From assembly GCA_013288345.1 (NCBI GenBank), contig JABDCA010000016.1, positions 1 to 57,877 on the forward strand: DNA of 57,877 nucleotides, read 5' to 3'. The notes under the pieces are model-generated. The model was not told the origin of the DNA. It ran no database searches and saw nothing but the letters and a program-made list of their open reading frames with translations. Source of the stretch: Bacteroidota bacterium (GTDB taxonomy: Bacteria; Bacteroidota; Bacteroidia; JABEUT01). The position numbers and the translations under genes are program-made. Shown one piece after another: positions 16,585-25,887 of this stretch (the stretch's first letter is position 1; every line of letters starts with the position of its first letter).

Positions 16585-18219
16585 CTACTCCTTCTCTAAC
16601 TCAAAATTTTCCTCCATTGAGTATGTACCCACAGATGATTGCGGTAAGCGTATGCTCTTGGTTGATGGCTTGAATCCTTTGGCATCGGCCTTTACTTTAT
16701 AGGATGCATTACCTTTAAGGGTTATGTAGTACTTACCCTCTGAACTTGCCTGAAGCGATGTTTTTGCGCCTGTGCTATCGGTAACCGTAATGCGTGCATT
16801 GTCTATTACTTTACCTTTTTGCGATGTAACCGATCCTCTTAATATCGATAAGCCTTTCGGTTTGTTGCTTCCGCTATCGGCAGCAAGTAATGGATATTGT
16901 GAAAGGTCAACCATATAAATATCACGTCCGCCTTGTCCGCCTTTTCTGTCACTGGCAAAGTAACCAGTCTTGGCATCAATAGATATGATAAAGCTTTTAT
17001 CGTTATTCACGCTGTTAATAGGGTAACCCAGGTTAACCGCTTTACCCCACTTACCGCTGTCGTTCATGGTTGCCTTAAAAATATCGTAACCACCCATAGA
17101 GTTATGGCCTTGCGAACTGAAGAATATAGTTTTGCCATCGGGCGCTACATAAGGCGAGCCATCATCATAGGGTGTGTTTATTGCAGAGCCAACGTTAGCA
17201 GGTTCGCTCCATTCTGATTTACCCAGTTTATCTGACTTGTAAATATCTGCCTGGCCAAAACCTCCCGGTTTTTCACTCATAAAATAAAGTGTTCCACCAT
17301 CAGGTGAAAGTGTTGCGCCATCTTCGTAATAACTAGTATTTACCGGATGACCCAGTGTTACAGGACTTCCATAAGCACCTGTGTGTGATTTTTTAGCCAC
17401 GAATATATCTCCCCCCGATGCTTCTTGCCCGTTGTTTTTAAACATAAACAGGTATGTACCATCTGCCGAAATACCCGTTGCAGCATTTTGTGAATAAGCT
17501 TCATTTATATCGCCCTGCATCATAAATGATAGTCCCCATTTATGAGTGGTAGAATCCCAATCGGCTGAATAAATATTATCAAATGCCGGTGGAGTTTCTC
17601 CTTCTTTTACGTGGCCTGATGACATAGATGGACGACTCGATGTAAATATCAGCGTCCTGCCATCATCAGCAAGTAGCGGCGCTTTATCATCATATTCCGA
17701 ATTAATGGCAATACCCATATTGGTAATATTAACATTAACAGGGTGCGCCTTTAAACTGGTAGCTGTATTACACTGGTTAATATAATAATCTACTTCCGAT
17801 TCCTTCAATGTCTTAGGGTCGTCAGCATATTTTGCTTTATATAGCTGCAACTCCTTAAGCGCTTTCTCGATCATGTCACTCTGTATATAAGCCTGGCCAA
17901 GGTTAAGGTGTAGTTCATCACCTCCGTTAGGGTCTATGCTTTCTGCTTTTTCCAGGTTACTTATTGCGTTATCAATTTCATTAAGTGCGAGGTAGCATTG
18001 GCCAAGGTGAAATAATATAGATGCATCGTTAGGCCTTGTTGTATTTGCTTGCTTATAATCTTGTAAAGCATCGTTAAAATCGCCACGTAAGTATGATTGG
18101 TGGCCGTTAAAAAGCTTTAACTCAATGCCTGTTTTATCGAGGATATTGGTATTGCCCTGAGCAAGAGCAGCAGTTGTAAATGATATAAAACAAACAATTC
18201 CGCAAAGTAATTTTTTCAT
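16585..18219 (-). CDS. Exported TPR / PD40 (WD40-like) / carboxypeptidase-regulatory-like domain protein
   Basis: The 544-residue protein starts at the ATG at 18219, which gives a clean signal peptide (MKKLLCGIVCF to ALAQ); a frame 20 codons longer has no such signal. TPR helices span about residues 25-160. PD40 blades follow (ILIFTSSRPS, LYFMSEKPGG, IFFSSQGHN, GYFASDRKGGQGG), and a carboxypeptidase-like Ig fold closes the protein (SILRGSVTSQKGKVI onward). This is the order in PorE-type T9SS envelope proteins, but the C-terminal OmpA peptidoglycan-binding domain is missing. It is periplasmic or outer-membrane-associated; its role is unknown. Confidence 0.8.
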   Translation of the reverse strand: MKKLLCGIVCFISFTTAALAQGNTNILDKTGIELKLFNGHQSYLRGDFNDALQDYKQANTTRPNDASILFHLGQCYLALNEIDNAISNLEKAESIDPNGGDELHLNLGQAYIQSDMIEKALKELQLYKAKYADDPKTLKESEVDYYINQCNTATSLKAHPVNVNITNMGIAINSEYDDKAPLLADDGRTLIFTSSRPSMSSGHVKEGETPPAFDNIYSADWDSTTHKWGLSFMMQGDINEAYSQNAATGISADGTYLFMFKNNGQEASGGDIFVAKKSHTGAYGSPVTLGHPVNTSYYEDGATLSPDGGTLYFMSEKPGGFGQADIYKSDKLGKSEWSEPANVGSAINTPYDDGSPYVAPDGKTIFFSSQGHNSMGGYDIFKATMNDSGKWGKAVNLGYPINSVNNDKSFIISIDAKTGYFASDRKGGQGGRDIYMVDLSQYPLLAADSGSNKPKGLSILRGSVTSQKGKVIDNARITVTDSTGAKTSLQASSEGKYYITLKGNASYKVKADAKGFKPSTKSIRLPQSSVGTYSMEENFELEKE

Positions 18220-18541
18220 AGCTATACCTTTAATAAACCTACAATAATATGATTTAGATGGGCTAAAATATTCCCACAAAACGAAAATAGTAATTTTTTT
18301 GGTACTACATATTAAGAGCCCGAAAAAGATAGTAACGTGTTATGAGTACCATCAAAGCAATCCACGAATCACACGAATTTACAATTCAGAAATATTAATC
18401 AAAGTGATTTCCCAAAAATGGTGGCTTCATAATTCTTAATCGTATTTGGGTTGACAAAGGTTGACACTTTTTGACAACCATTTGATTAATTAGCTGATAT
18501 ACAATGTATTGTATGTCTCTATAAGGTTGACAGCGTCAACC
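18220..18541. other. 322-base gap with short repeats, no gene seen
   Basis: No credible reading frame is present on either strand. The segment holds a TATTTTCG promoter-like element near 18283-18290 for the TPR/PD40 gene, a dispersed CACGAAT-type repeat at 18359-18380, three TTGACA words spaced exactly ten bases apart at 18451, 18461 and 18471, and part of the hairpin at 18521-18545. Confidence 0.6.
18451..18476. repeat. Three TTGACA words at 10-base spacing
   Basis: TTGACA begins at 18451, 18461 and 18471, one helical turn apart, and a TTGAC/GTCAA pair forms the stem at 18521-18545. It resembles a small iteron array or a multi-site operator. Function unknown. Confidence 0.45.
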
Positions 18542-18545
18542 TTAT
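18521..18545. terminator. 11-bp perfect stem-loop overlapping the stop of the MORN-like lipoprotein gene
   Basis: ATAAGGTTGAC, loop AGC, GTCAACCTTAT is a perfect stem. The TAA of the minus-strand gene (18544-18542) lies inside it. No U-run follows on the minus strand, so it may act as an mRNA 3'-end stabiliser rather than a classical terminator. Confidence 0.45.
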
Positions 18546-19633
18546 TTTATTTCGTTGCCCTGTTCATCCCAAACCTTATCTTCAATCTCCTTTTCTTTAC
18601 TGTAAGTGGTCTCCCTTTTTAGTTTTCCATTTTCAAAAAACTGTAAATCTTTTCCATCTAATTGGCCATTGTCATTAAAGTGAGTCAGTGATTCCATTTG
18701 CCCATTCTCATAATATCGCACCCACACACCAATCCTTTCCATAGACTTACCCCAGTAGCTTCGCAGCTCAAGCTGGCCATTACTAAACCACATAAGCCGT
18801 GTTCCAGTCAGGTTATCTTCTTTATAATAAGCAGAGTCTTCCTTCTGCCCATTATCATACCACGTTTCCCATCTCCCTTCTTTTTTTTGATTTTTATAAG
18901 TTCCTCTTTCTTTTATTTTTCCGTTATCGTAATAATCGGTAAACAAACCATTCTCAGGTGGGTGTTCACGATTCATTGTTGCTTTTAATGTATTAATATA
19001 CCTTAAAGAATCATCTTTATTGGAAAAGAGTTTCTTTTTAAACTCATCTATCACGTTACCTTCCAGTATAAAATCAGAGTATACCATATTCCAGTGAATA
19101 TTCTTTGGTGCAGGGTCTTCAGGTTTTCTCATATTGCTTGTACCTATCTGAACGATAACATCCTTAGCCTTCCAAGTTATTAAATCCCAATAGGTGATCC
19201 ATGATTGAAGAGGATGCGGTTCTTTGTATGAAGAACTCTTACCCTCTCCTCCAAACTTCTGTGTCAATTCCGCAACGACCTTATTCTTTTCTTCTTCGGT
19301 TAAATACGACACTGTAATGTTCAACACAATATTATTAATCAAGGTCAGCGCAATACTCGAATCTCTCTTCGACATCCAAATTGCAATGGGCAGTTCTTTA
19401 TATTTATCAGGCAACTGGTCATAATTATCCATTGTCCAACCATCCAGGTAATTAGGGAAGTATGCAGTACGTACTTTTTTAAAAAGCGACGTATCAACCT
19501 CATCACCAATTTTAAATGACTTGAATTCTAACTTGCCGGGATATTTATACTTCTGTCCGCAAGAGGTTAGGGTTGAGATAAAATAAAGAGAAACAGAGAA
19601 TATTAAAAATAGCCTTTTCAGAGTGGTTCTCAA
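18542..19633 (-). CDS. Lipoprotein with MORN-like (YwqK-type) repeats
   Basis: The 363-residue protein has a lipoprotein signal with lipobox ending TLTSC. The N-terminal half (about 30-230) is unrecognised. The C-terminal third consists of five or six MORN_2-type repeats (DYYDNGKIKERG, TWYDNGQKEDSA, WFSNGQLELRS, RYYENGQMESLT, QFFENGKLKRET), as in the YwqK toxin-antitoxin-like family. The start is TTG: no ATG lies between the upstream stop and the signal peptide, and the TTG sits in a tandem AATTACGAATT repeat. Function unknown; membrane-anchored. Confidence 0.72.
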   Translation of the reverse strand: MRTTLKRLFLIFSVSLYFISTLTSCGQKYKYPGKLEFKSFKIGDEVDTSLFKKVRTAYFPNYLDGWTMDNYDQLPDKYKELPIAIWMSKRDSSIALTLINNIVLNITVSYLTEEEKNKVVAELTQKFGGEGKSSSYKEPHPLQSWITYWDLITWKAKDVIVQIGTSNMRKPEDPAPKNIHWNMVYSDFILEGNVIDEFKKKLFSNKDDSLRYINTLKATMNREHPPENGLFTDYYDNGKIKERGTYKNQKKEGRWETWYDNGQKEDSAYYKEDNLTGTRLMWFSNGQLELRSYWGKSMERIGVWVRYYENGQMESLTHFNDNGQLDGKDLQFFENGKLKRETTYSKEKEIEDKVWDEQGNEIK

Positions 19634-19661
19634 TTCGTAATTTTTAATTCGTAATTCTTAA

Positions 19662-20900
19662 TTACTTATCCAGCCCTTCAATCGTCCTCTTAATAATATC
19701 GGCAGCTTCTAATATCTGCTCTTTATTAATTACAAGCGGAGGAGCAAAACGAATAATATGTTCGTGGGTTGGCTTGGCCAATAGTCCGTTATCGCGCAGG
19801 GCAAGACACACATCCCAGGCACCTTTACCATTTTTAGGCTTAATTACTATAGCGTTCAATAAGCCTTTACCTCGTATAGTTTCTACCCTATCAGACTTTA
19901 TTTTCTTCAATTCCGAACGGAACAGTTCGCCCATTGCAGCAGCATTTTCCGAAAGCTTTTCGTCGTGTACTACTTCTAATGCAGCAATTGCAATTTTTGC
20001 AGCCAGAGGGTTACCACCAAAGGTAGAACCATGTTCGCCGGGCTTAATGCAGAGCATAATTTCATCGCTTGCCAACACTGCAGATATAGGATATACCCCA
20101 CCCGATAATGCTTTACCTAATATTAACATATCAGGTTTTACGTTCTCATGGTTTACAGCCAAAAGCCTTCCGGTACGCGAAATGCCCGTTTGTACTTCAT
20201 CTGCAATAAACAATACGTTTGCTTTCTTACATAGCTCAGCAGCGGTAGAAAGGTAGCCCGCATCAGGCACGACCACTCCGGCTTCGCCTTGTATTGGCTC
20301 CACTAAAAAGCCTGCTATGTTTTTATCTTCCAACGCCTTTTTAAGCGCATTAATATCATTGTAAGGTATCTGTTCAAATCCCGGAGTATACGGGCCAAAA
20401 CCATTCTTCGAATCAGGGTCACTGCTGAACGATACAATGGTAGTTGTACGGCCATGGAAGTTGCCTTCGCAGGTAATTATCTTAGCCATGTTTTCAGCAA
20501 TACCCTTCTTTTGGTATGCCCATTTGCGGCAGAGCTTAATAGCAGTCTCCACAGCTTCGGCACCGGTATTCATAGGCAATACTTTATCGTAACCAAAGTA
20601 TTCAGTTATAAACTTCTCGTACTCACCCAGCGAATCGTTATAGAACGCACGCGATGTAAGTGTAAGCTTTTGCGCCTGTGTAGTAAGTGCATTAATTATT
20701 TTAGGATGGCAATGCCCCTGGTTTACCGCAGAGTATGCCGAAAGAAAATCGAAATATTGTTTACCATCCACATCCCATACATACACACCTTCTCCCCTTT
20801 CCAATACTACCGGTAATGGGTGATAGTTATGTGCGCCGTACTTGTTTTCGAGCTCCATTGATTGGGCAGCCTTTTTTCCTGTTGATGTCATAGTTTCCAT
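19662..20900 (-). CDS. rocD: Ornithine--oxo-acid transaminase
   Basis: The 412-residue class III PLP aminotransferase interconverts ornithine and 2-oxoglutarate with glutamate semialdehyde and glutamate, feeding arginine catabolism or proline synthesis. [33 protein letters not shown] and [14 protein letters not shown] are characteristic, and [11 protein letters not shown] carries the Schiff-base Lys. [12 protein letters not shown] completes the cofactor site. The length is normal for OAT. It is divergent from rlmD, with a palindromic repeat between them. Confidence 0.94.
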   Translation of the reverse strand: METMTSTGKKAAQSMELENKYGAHNYHPLPVVLERGEGVYVWDVDGKQYFDFLSAYSAVNQGHCHPKIINALTTQAQKLTLTSRAFYNDSLGEYEKFITEYFGYDKVLPMNTGAEAVETAIKLCRKWAYQKKGIAENMAKIITCEGNFHGRTTTIVSFSSDPDSKNGFGPYTPGFEQIPYNDINALKKALEDKNIAGFLVEPIQGEAGVVVPDAGYLSTAAELCKKANVLFIADEVQTGISRTGRLLAVNHENVKPDMLILGKALSGGVYPISAVLASDEIMLCIKPGEHGSTFGGNPLAAKIAIAALEVVHDEKLSENAAAMGELFRSELKKIKSDRVETIRGKGLLNAIVIKPKNGKGAWDVCLALRDNGLLAKPTHEHIIRFAPPLVINKEQILEAADIIKRTIEGLDK

Positions 20901-20978
20901 AGCGTTTTCGTTTTATCTGTACCGTATTACTTAATATGTGGTGGTATGCAAAGTTAGTAATTATAGGCTTTATAACGA

Positions 20979-21089
20979 AATGGAACACGGATGGTACAGA
21001 TTTAGCGGGTTTTCACTGATTCTATTTTCATTAGTATTGTGTTGTTTATCCGTGTTTATCTGTAACATCAGTGTTATCCGTGTTCCATT
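20979..21089. repeat. 14-bp perfect inverted repeat in the rocD/rlmD intergenic region
   Basis: AATGGAACACGGAT at 20979-20992 is the exact reverse complement of 21076-21089. Inside are further ATCCGTGTTTATCTGT-type words. Sequences of this kind occur widely between genes in Bacteroidota (from memory). As it lies between divergent genes it could also affect their promoters. Confidence 0.6.
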
Positions 21090-21130
21090 CTGGTATTTAC
21101 CCGATATTTGCTCATCTTTTAGAAAAAAAT

Positions 21131-22540
21131 ATGCCAAACCAAATTGCAGAGAACGTAGAAGCCATAGATATAGGAGACGGCGGAAGAGCTGTGATACGTT
21201 ATAACGGAAAAGTAATATTCGTAAAGGGACTTGTACCGGGAGATATAGCCAACATAGAGATATTTTCGAGCAGGAACAAACGAAGACATTCAGAAGGAAA
21301 GTTATTACAGATAACCCAGCCATCTGCCAACCGCGTAGATCCTGTGTGCAAGCACTTTGGTAGCTGTGGTGGTTGTAGCTGGCAAAATCTCGATTATACC
21401 ACCCAGTTAGAATTCAAGCAAAAACAGGTTGAAGCTGCCATTCAGCGTATTGGTGGCGTTACAGTAGAACAATCAATGCCCATATTAGGTTCAGCAAATA
21501 TTTACCATTACCGCAATAAGCTCGAATACACCTTTTCGAACAAGCGTTGGTTGCCATATGAAGAAATGAACGAAAGCAATTTCAACCAACCGGGCTTAGG
21601 CTTTCACGTTCCTAAATTATTCGATAAGGTAATAGATATTAAGGAATGTTTTTTACAACCGGAACCTTCGAATGCTATACGCATGGCTGTTAAGGAGTTT
21701 TCGGTAAAAGAGAACATGCCCTATTTTGATATACGCTGGCAGGAAGGTTTTTTACGCAACCTGATGGTGCGCACTACGGTTACAGGTGAACTGATGGTGG
21801 TATTTGTCTTTTTTAAAGAAGACAAAGAGATGCGCGAAAAGATAATGAACCATATTGCGGAACAGTTTCCTGCCATTACATCGCTTATGTACATTATCAA
21901 TCCTAAAAAGAATGATAGCCTAAGTGATTTGAACGCAGAACCATTCAAGGGCCCACCTTATATAACCGAACAGTTAAAATTGCGTAACGGCAAATTGCTT
22001 AATTTCAGAATATCGCCACAGTCATTCTTCCAGACAAACACAGCACAGGCCAATGCTTTATATGCCAAGGTTAGCGAGTTTGCCGATTTAAAAGGAACCG
22101 AAAATGTATTTGACCTGTATACTGGCTGCGGTACCATTGCCAGCTTTATAGCAGCAGAAGCAAAACAGGTAACTGGCATTGAATATGTGGAACAGGCAGT
22201 AATAGATGCAAAGCTGAACGCTACACTCAACAACATTACCAATGTCGAATTTTTTGCAGGCGATATGAAAGACATGCTTACCGAAGAGTTCTGCAACCAG
22301 CATGGCATGCCTGAGGTAGTTATAACAGATCCTCCGCGTGGTGGTATGCACCCCGATGTAGTGCAGGCACTTTTAAAAATAGCACCCGAAAAGATAGTAT
22401 ATGTTAGTTGTAGTCCATCAACCCAGGCTCGCGATATAGCTATGATGTCTGAAAAATACACCGTAAAGATTAGCCAGCCTGTCGATATGTTTCCGCATAC
22501 ATCTCACGTTGAAAATGTTGCGCTACTAGTAAGGAAATAG
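21131..22540 (+). CDS. rlmD: 23S rRNA (uracil-C5)-methyltransferase RlmD family
   Basis: The 469-residue protein makes 5-methyluridine in rRNA. An N-terminal TRAM domain (about 1-60) is followed by the 4Fe-4S cysteines CKHFGSCGGC and a later Cys in KECFLQ. A Rossmann methyltransferase domain then has FDLYTGCGTIASF for SAM and VYVSCSPST with the catalytic Cys. A frame 20 codons longer exists, but it runs into the intergenic repeat; ATG at 21131 starts the TRAM domain correctly. RlmD versus RlmC/TrmA is inferred from the Fe-S motif and length. Confidence 0.9.
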   Translation: MPNQIAENVEAIDIGDGGRAVIRYNGKVIFVKGLVPGDIANIEIFSSRNKRRHSEGKLLQITQPSANRVDPVCKHFGSCGGCSWQNLDYTTQLEFKQKQVEAAIQRIGGVTVEQSMPILGSANIYHYRNKLEYTFSNKRWLPYEEMNESNFNQPGLGFHVPKLFDKVIDIKECFLQPEPSNAIRMAVKEFSVKENMPYFDIRWQEGFLRNLMVRTTVTGELMVVFVFFKEDKEMREKIMNHIAEQFPAITSLMYIINPKKNDSLSDLNAEPFKGPPYITEQLKLRNGKLLNFRISPQSFFQTNTAQANALYAKVSEFADLKGTENVFDLYTGCGTIASFIAAEAKQVTGIEYVEQAVIDAKLNATLNNITNVEFFAGDMKDMLTEEFCNQHGMPEVVITDPPRGGMHPDVVQALLKIAPEKIVYVSCSPSTQARDIAMMSEKYTVKISQPVDMFPHTSHVENVALLVRK

Positions 22541-22564
22541 TTTATTTCTTCCTATATTTGGTGT

Positions 22565-23248
22565 ATGTTAACCACTACCAAAAGATACTACCTCCTAGTT
22601 CTCGTTATAGCTTTATTTGCCTTTAATCATATTGCTTGTGCCCAAACTGTTACAGAAAAAGACATATATGACTATTACAACAACACCCATAGCACCCTTG
22701 TAAATAACAGAATGATACTTGAAAAAAGAGCGGATGAAAAATGGATTGCAAAAGCGCTTAAAAATAAGGAGTTATTTGACAAAAAAATTCTCGGTAAAAA
22801 CGCATTCACTCAAGCAGACACGCTATTTATGAGAAAGGAACTATCACAGTTCAGAAACTTCAAGTGGTCGGCAAAACAATTAAAAACAGTACTGGTAGAG
22901 GATTCAATAAGGCCTGATGAAGACATGCATTGGGATAAAGAATGGGACACGCTAAAACTAAAACGACCTATTCCTGATTCTAAAATGGCAAATTTAGAAA
23001 TAGATCTGGACTTAAATTGGGACTCACTAAATCGAACCAAAAGCATAACTGATTATGAAGACTCATTGTCAAGGTGGGAAGGATTACGTAATATGTGTAA
23101 AGATCATCTTCACCATAAATGTAATTCTTCAATACCACTTTTTTCAGCAGACAAACAAAAATGCATCATATATAGATCGGGAACGATCTATATTTATAAA
23201 AAAGATAATGATACAGGAAGGTGGGGGCTTCTAGATTCCTTTAATTAG
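22565..23248 (+). CDS. Hypothetical exported protein
   Basis: The 227-residue protein has a signal peptide (LVLVIALFAFNHIACAQ) and a charged, mostly helical body containing repeated W-D-x-L/S words (ADEKWIAKAL, DKEWDTLK, LNWDSLN, LSRWEGL). I recognise no family. It begins 25 bases after rlmD, with a TATATTTG element at 22553-22560, and converges with the TonB receptor gene. Probably periplasmic or surface-located. Confidence 0.7.
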   Translation: MLTTTKRYYLLVLVIALFAFNHIACAQTVTEKDIYDYYNNTHSTLVNNRMILEKRADEKWIAKALKNKELFDKKILGKNAFTQADTLFMRKELSQFRNFKWSAKQLKTVLVEDSIRPDEDMHWDKEWDTLKLKRPIPDSKMANLEIDLDLNWDSLNRTKSITDYEDSLSRWEGLRNMCKDHLHHKCNSSIPLFSADKQKCIIYRSGTIYIYKKDNDTGRWGLLDSFN

Positions 23249-23257
23249 ATAAGTCGA

Positions 23258-25678
23258 TTAAAACGTCGCCCCAAACCCTAAATAGAAGGTTCTTCCCTGC
23301 GAAGGAATAATACCCGGGCCTGGGTATTCGACAGCACGTGTTGTAAAGTAATTCAGGTTATCAAGATTGTTTACACCAAGCTTAATATGGTAGTTTTTAA
23401 TCTTAATAGTCCCCGACCAATCCATTACCGTATATGCAGGTATTATGCCAGACAAAGCATCGGGGTTATAGACCGTATTGTTTGCATCAGAAAATTGTTT
23501 GGCTGTGTTACTTATAAGGAAAGTTGTAGAGAACCATTTTATGGCATAAGTAATGCCAAGCCTTTCAATAGTAAGTGGTGCATATTCAGCATAATTACCT
23601 TTATACGGGCCATTTACATAGGTTGCCTTGTCATACGAAAATGAATTAAAGAAACTCAGTGTTCCTATTCTTGAATTAGCGGTGAACAGCTTAACCACAT
23701 TCAGTTCCACATAAGTTTCAACACCTATGTGTACTGAATTAGCCACATTGGTTTCATACGAATAAGTATTACCACCGGCATCTTTAAAATCTTCGAATGC
23801 AATAGCATTATTATAGGCCATATAAAACCCACCCACATCGAAATTGAAAAAATTCTTTACGCTGCCCCTCCAACCCAAATCAACATTATAACCTGTAATG
23901 TCTTTTAAGTTAGGATCAATTTTTGCATTGGTGTCGAGCCCAAGAGGGTAAAGAAATGAATATTCTACCGGAGTATATGCCTGCGAAATATTGGCGTAAA
24001 TATTGGTGGTAGATATGGTTTTGAATTGAAGACCTATGCCGGCAAGCACTATATTTCTGGGTTTGCTTGCGTTTACATTTATAATAGTTCCATTATCATC
24101 GGTAACATATCCTGTAGCGGTCGATTTAATATACTCAAACCTTAAGCCGGGAGTGATAGAAAGCCTTTGGCCTATGTGAAATGTGTTTTCTATATAGGGT
24201 GCAATATTGGTAGTTGTAAAGGTCAAGTTTTTAGGGTAGTACGAACCGGAATCGGTAAAGTCAGGACCGCTGCCTGTAGTACCCAGGCCACCTTCCTGGC
24301 GACTCATCCAGCCATAAAAGAACCGCAGGCCTGCATCAACAACCTGCCTTCTGTTGCTAATAAAATAATAATTCACCAGCCTGATTTCGTTGGTAGAGCT
24401 TTTAAAATACTCGTGTAATACTTCGCGGGGCTGGTAAGTTGATGTGGCAGGATTTATAGTATCAAACGACTCTGGCCCGCCATCTTCATTCCTCCACAAT
24501 ATATTTCTTCCGCTAAAATTTTCAGCAGACTTGAAGGACAGCGAAGCTTTATCACTGAATTTATAATCAGCCGTTAGTGCAATAATGTTCCATGGCGATG
24601 TGAGCCAGTTACGTGCCCTGAACGATTGTTCGGCATTCTGGCTGAATTCTGCATCATCCAATCCACCGGGCATATGCAACAGGTTGCGCAATAAAGAGTA
24701 CTCTACCCCTACTTTAAACTTGCTGCTGGCTTTATATTCAAGTCTTCCAAAACCAGTTAATTGCTTTACCTGCGAATTAGCCCTCCAACCATCACTATAC
24801 TCAGGTTCAACAAAAGCATAATAGCTCCATTTTTTATAGGTGCCTCCAATCGAATTAAAAGAATTTATAAGGCCATAACTGCCTCCTGTTTCTTCGGTTG
24901 TAAATTCAAATACCTTATCGGTAGGGGCGCTTTTTACAATATAGTTTACAACACCGCCAAACTGTGGGCCAAACTCAAGGGCCGATGCACCGAGGGTAAC
25001 TTCTATCCGCTCTACTGCCTGCAAGGGTGGCAAATAATACGACTCCGGATAACCATATATATCACCTGTAATATTGTAACCATCCTCACGGGTATTGGTC
25101 TCAATAGATTGTGTTGGATTTAATCCGCGAAAACCGATACCGTTCGATGGAAAACCTCCACCTTCAGTTTCTGAATAGTTTGAACCCGGAACACGGCCCA
25201 ACACCTGCCTCGGATTATCCTGTGCTGTATTGGCATCCATACTGTCGAGTGTAAGCACCTCATTTTTTTTGCCTGCATATATAATACCATCATGCACTTC
25301 GGTGAGGTGCCCCATGCCGCTTATGGCTATAACACCGTTTACATGAACCTCTTCAAGCTCATGCGCTTTACTTTTCAGCACGAAATTTAATCCATAGGTT
25401 ATATTTTCTTTTACAGTAAACGTTAGTGTAAATCCATTATAACCAACCTGGCTTACAGCTAATGTATAATGACCTACTGGAATATCTTTCAAAATATAAT
25501 ACCCTTTACTATCAGTAATGACAGTCTTGTTTATTTCCTGCACAACCACACTCACAGCTTCAATTGTTCTGCCTGTGCTATCACTTATTACACCTTCTAC
25601 ACTACCTGTTTGGGCAAAGGCAATATGTGCCGACATTATTATTACCAGAACAGAAACATATTTTTTTATAAACCTCAT
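23258..25678 (-). CDS. TonB-dependent outer-membrane receptor, FecA-like
   Basis: The 806-residue receptor has a signal peptide (AHIAFAQ), an N-terminal carboxypeptidase-like regulatory domain (about 25-105), a plug and a 22-strand barrel ending YLGFGATF with the expected C-terminal Phe. The plug words IGFRGLNPTQSIETNTREDG, YGYPESYYLPP and LEFGPQFGGVVNYIVK are characteristic of the FecA/IrpA group of ferric citrate or siderophore receptors. It would import an iron chelate using TonB energy. It is divergent from a LuxR-type regulator, with a large dyad between them. Confidence 0.88.
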   Translation of the reverse strand: MRFIKKYVSVLVIIMSAHIAFAQTGSVEGVISDSTGRTIEAVSVVVQEINKTVITDSKGYYILKDIPVGHYTLAVSQVGYNGFTLTFTVKENITYGLNFVLKSKAHELEEVHVNGVIAISGMGHLTEVHDGIIYAGKKNEVLTLDSMDANTAQDNPRQVLGRVPGSNYSETEGGGFPSNGIGFRGLNPTQSIETNTREDGYNITGDIYGYPESYYLPPLQAVERIEVTLGASALEFGPQFGGVVNYIVKSAPTDKVFEFTTEETGGSYGLINSFNSIGGTYKKWSYYAFVEPEYSDGWRANSQVKQLTGFGRLEYKASSKFKVGVEYSLLRNLLHMPGGLDDAEFSQNAEQSFRARNWLTSPWNIIALTADYKFSDKASLSFKSAENFSGRNILWRNEDGGPESFDTINPATSTYQPREVLHEYFKSSTNEIRLVNYYFISNRRQVVDAGLRFFYGWMSRQEGGLGTTGSGPDFTDSGSYYPKNLTFTTTNIAPYIENTFHIGQRLSITPGLRFEYIKSTATGYVTDDNGTIINVNASKPRNIVLAGIGLQFKTISTTNIYANISQAYTPVEYSFLYPLGLDTNAKIDPNLKDITGYNVDLGWRGSVKNFFNFDVGGFYMAYNNAIAFEDFKDAGGNTYSYETNVANSVHIGVETYVELNVVKLFTANSRIGTLSFFNSFSYDKATYVNGPYKGNYAEYAPLTIERLGITYAIKWFSTTFLISNTAKQFSDANNTVYNPDALSGIIPAYTVMDWSGTIKIKNYHIKLGVNNLDNLNYFTTRAVEYPGPGIIPSQGRTFYLGFGATF

Positions 25679-25754
25679 ATATCCTTAACTAAATCCTTAA
25701 GATTTGAAGGCGCAAAAGTAGTTTAAGTTATACTAACCTATCAATACTATGTTA

Positions 25755-25826
25755 AGGGTATTTGTGTACCTAAAAATGGGTATTAATGTAAAAAAAGTAC
25801 CATTTTAGGGCAAAAACAAATACCCT
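25755..25826. promoter_or_regulatory. Nested inverted repeats between the TonB receptor and regulator genes
   Basis: An 11-bp perfect outer dyad (AGGGTATTTGT at 25755-25765, ACAAATACCCT at 25816-25826) encloses an inner imperfect dyad (CCTAAAAATGG at 25769-25779, CCATTTTAGG at 25800-25809). Two further ACCCTATTT words follow at 25822-25848. A candidate operator for the divergent pair. Confidence 0.55.
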
Positions 25827-25887
25827 ATTTATGGTATCAACCCTATTTTGCAATAAGCTATCTTTGCAGCGCTAAAAAAACAAGGTA

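Noticed and set aside
18286..18293. TTCGTTTT on the minus strand upstream of the TPR/PD40 gene, as a fourth ECF promoter
   Set aside because: The -35 position 12 bases upstream does not contain CCAACATT or an AAC core; a TATTTTCG housekeeping element explains it better.
20905..20912. TTCGTTTT on the + strand between rocD and rlmD
   Set aside because: No matching upstream CCCAACATT box at the 12-base spacing, and it is about 220 bases from rlmD.
22553..22560. TATATTTG as the promoter of the hypothetical gene at 22565
   Set aside because: It would start transcription at the ATG itself and no TTG lies 19 bases upstream, so I did not list it as a promoter.
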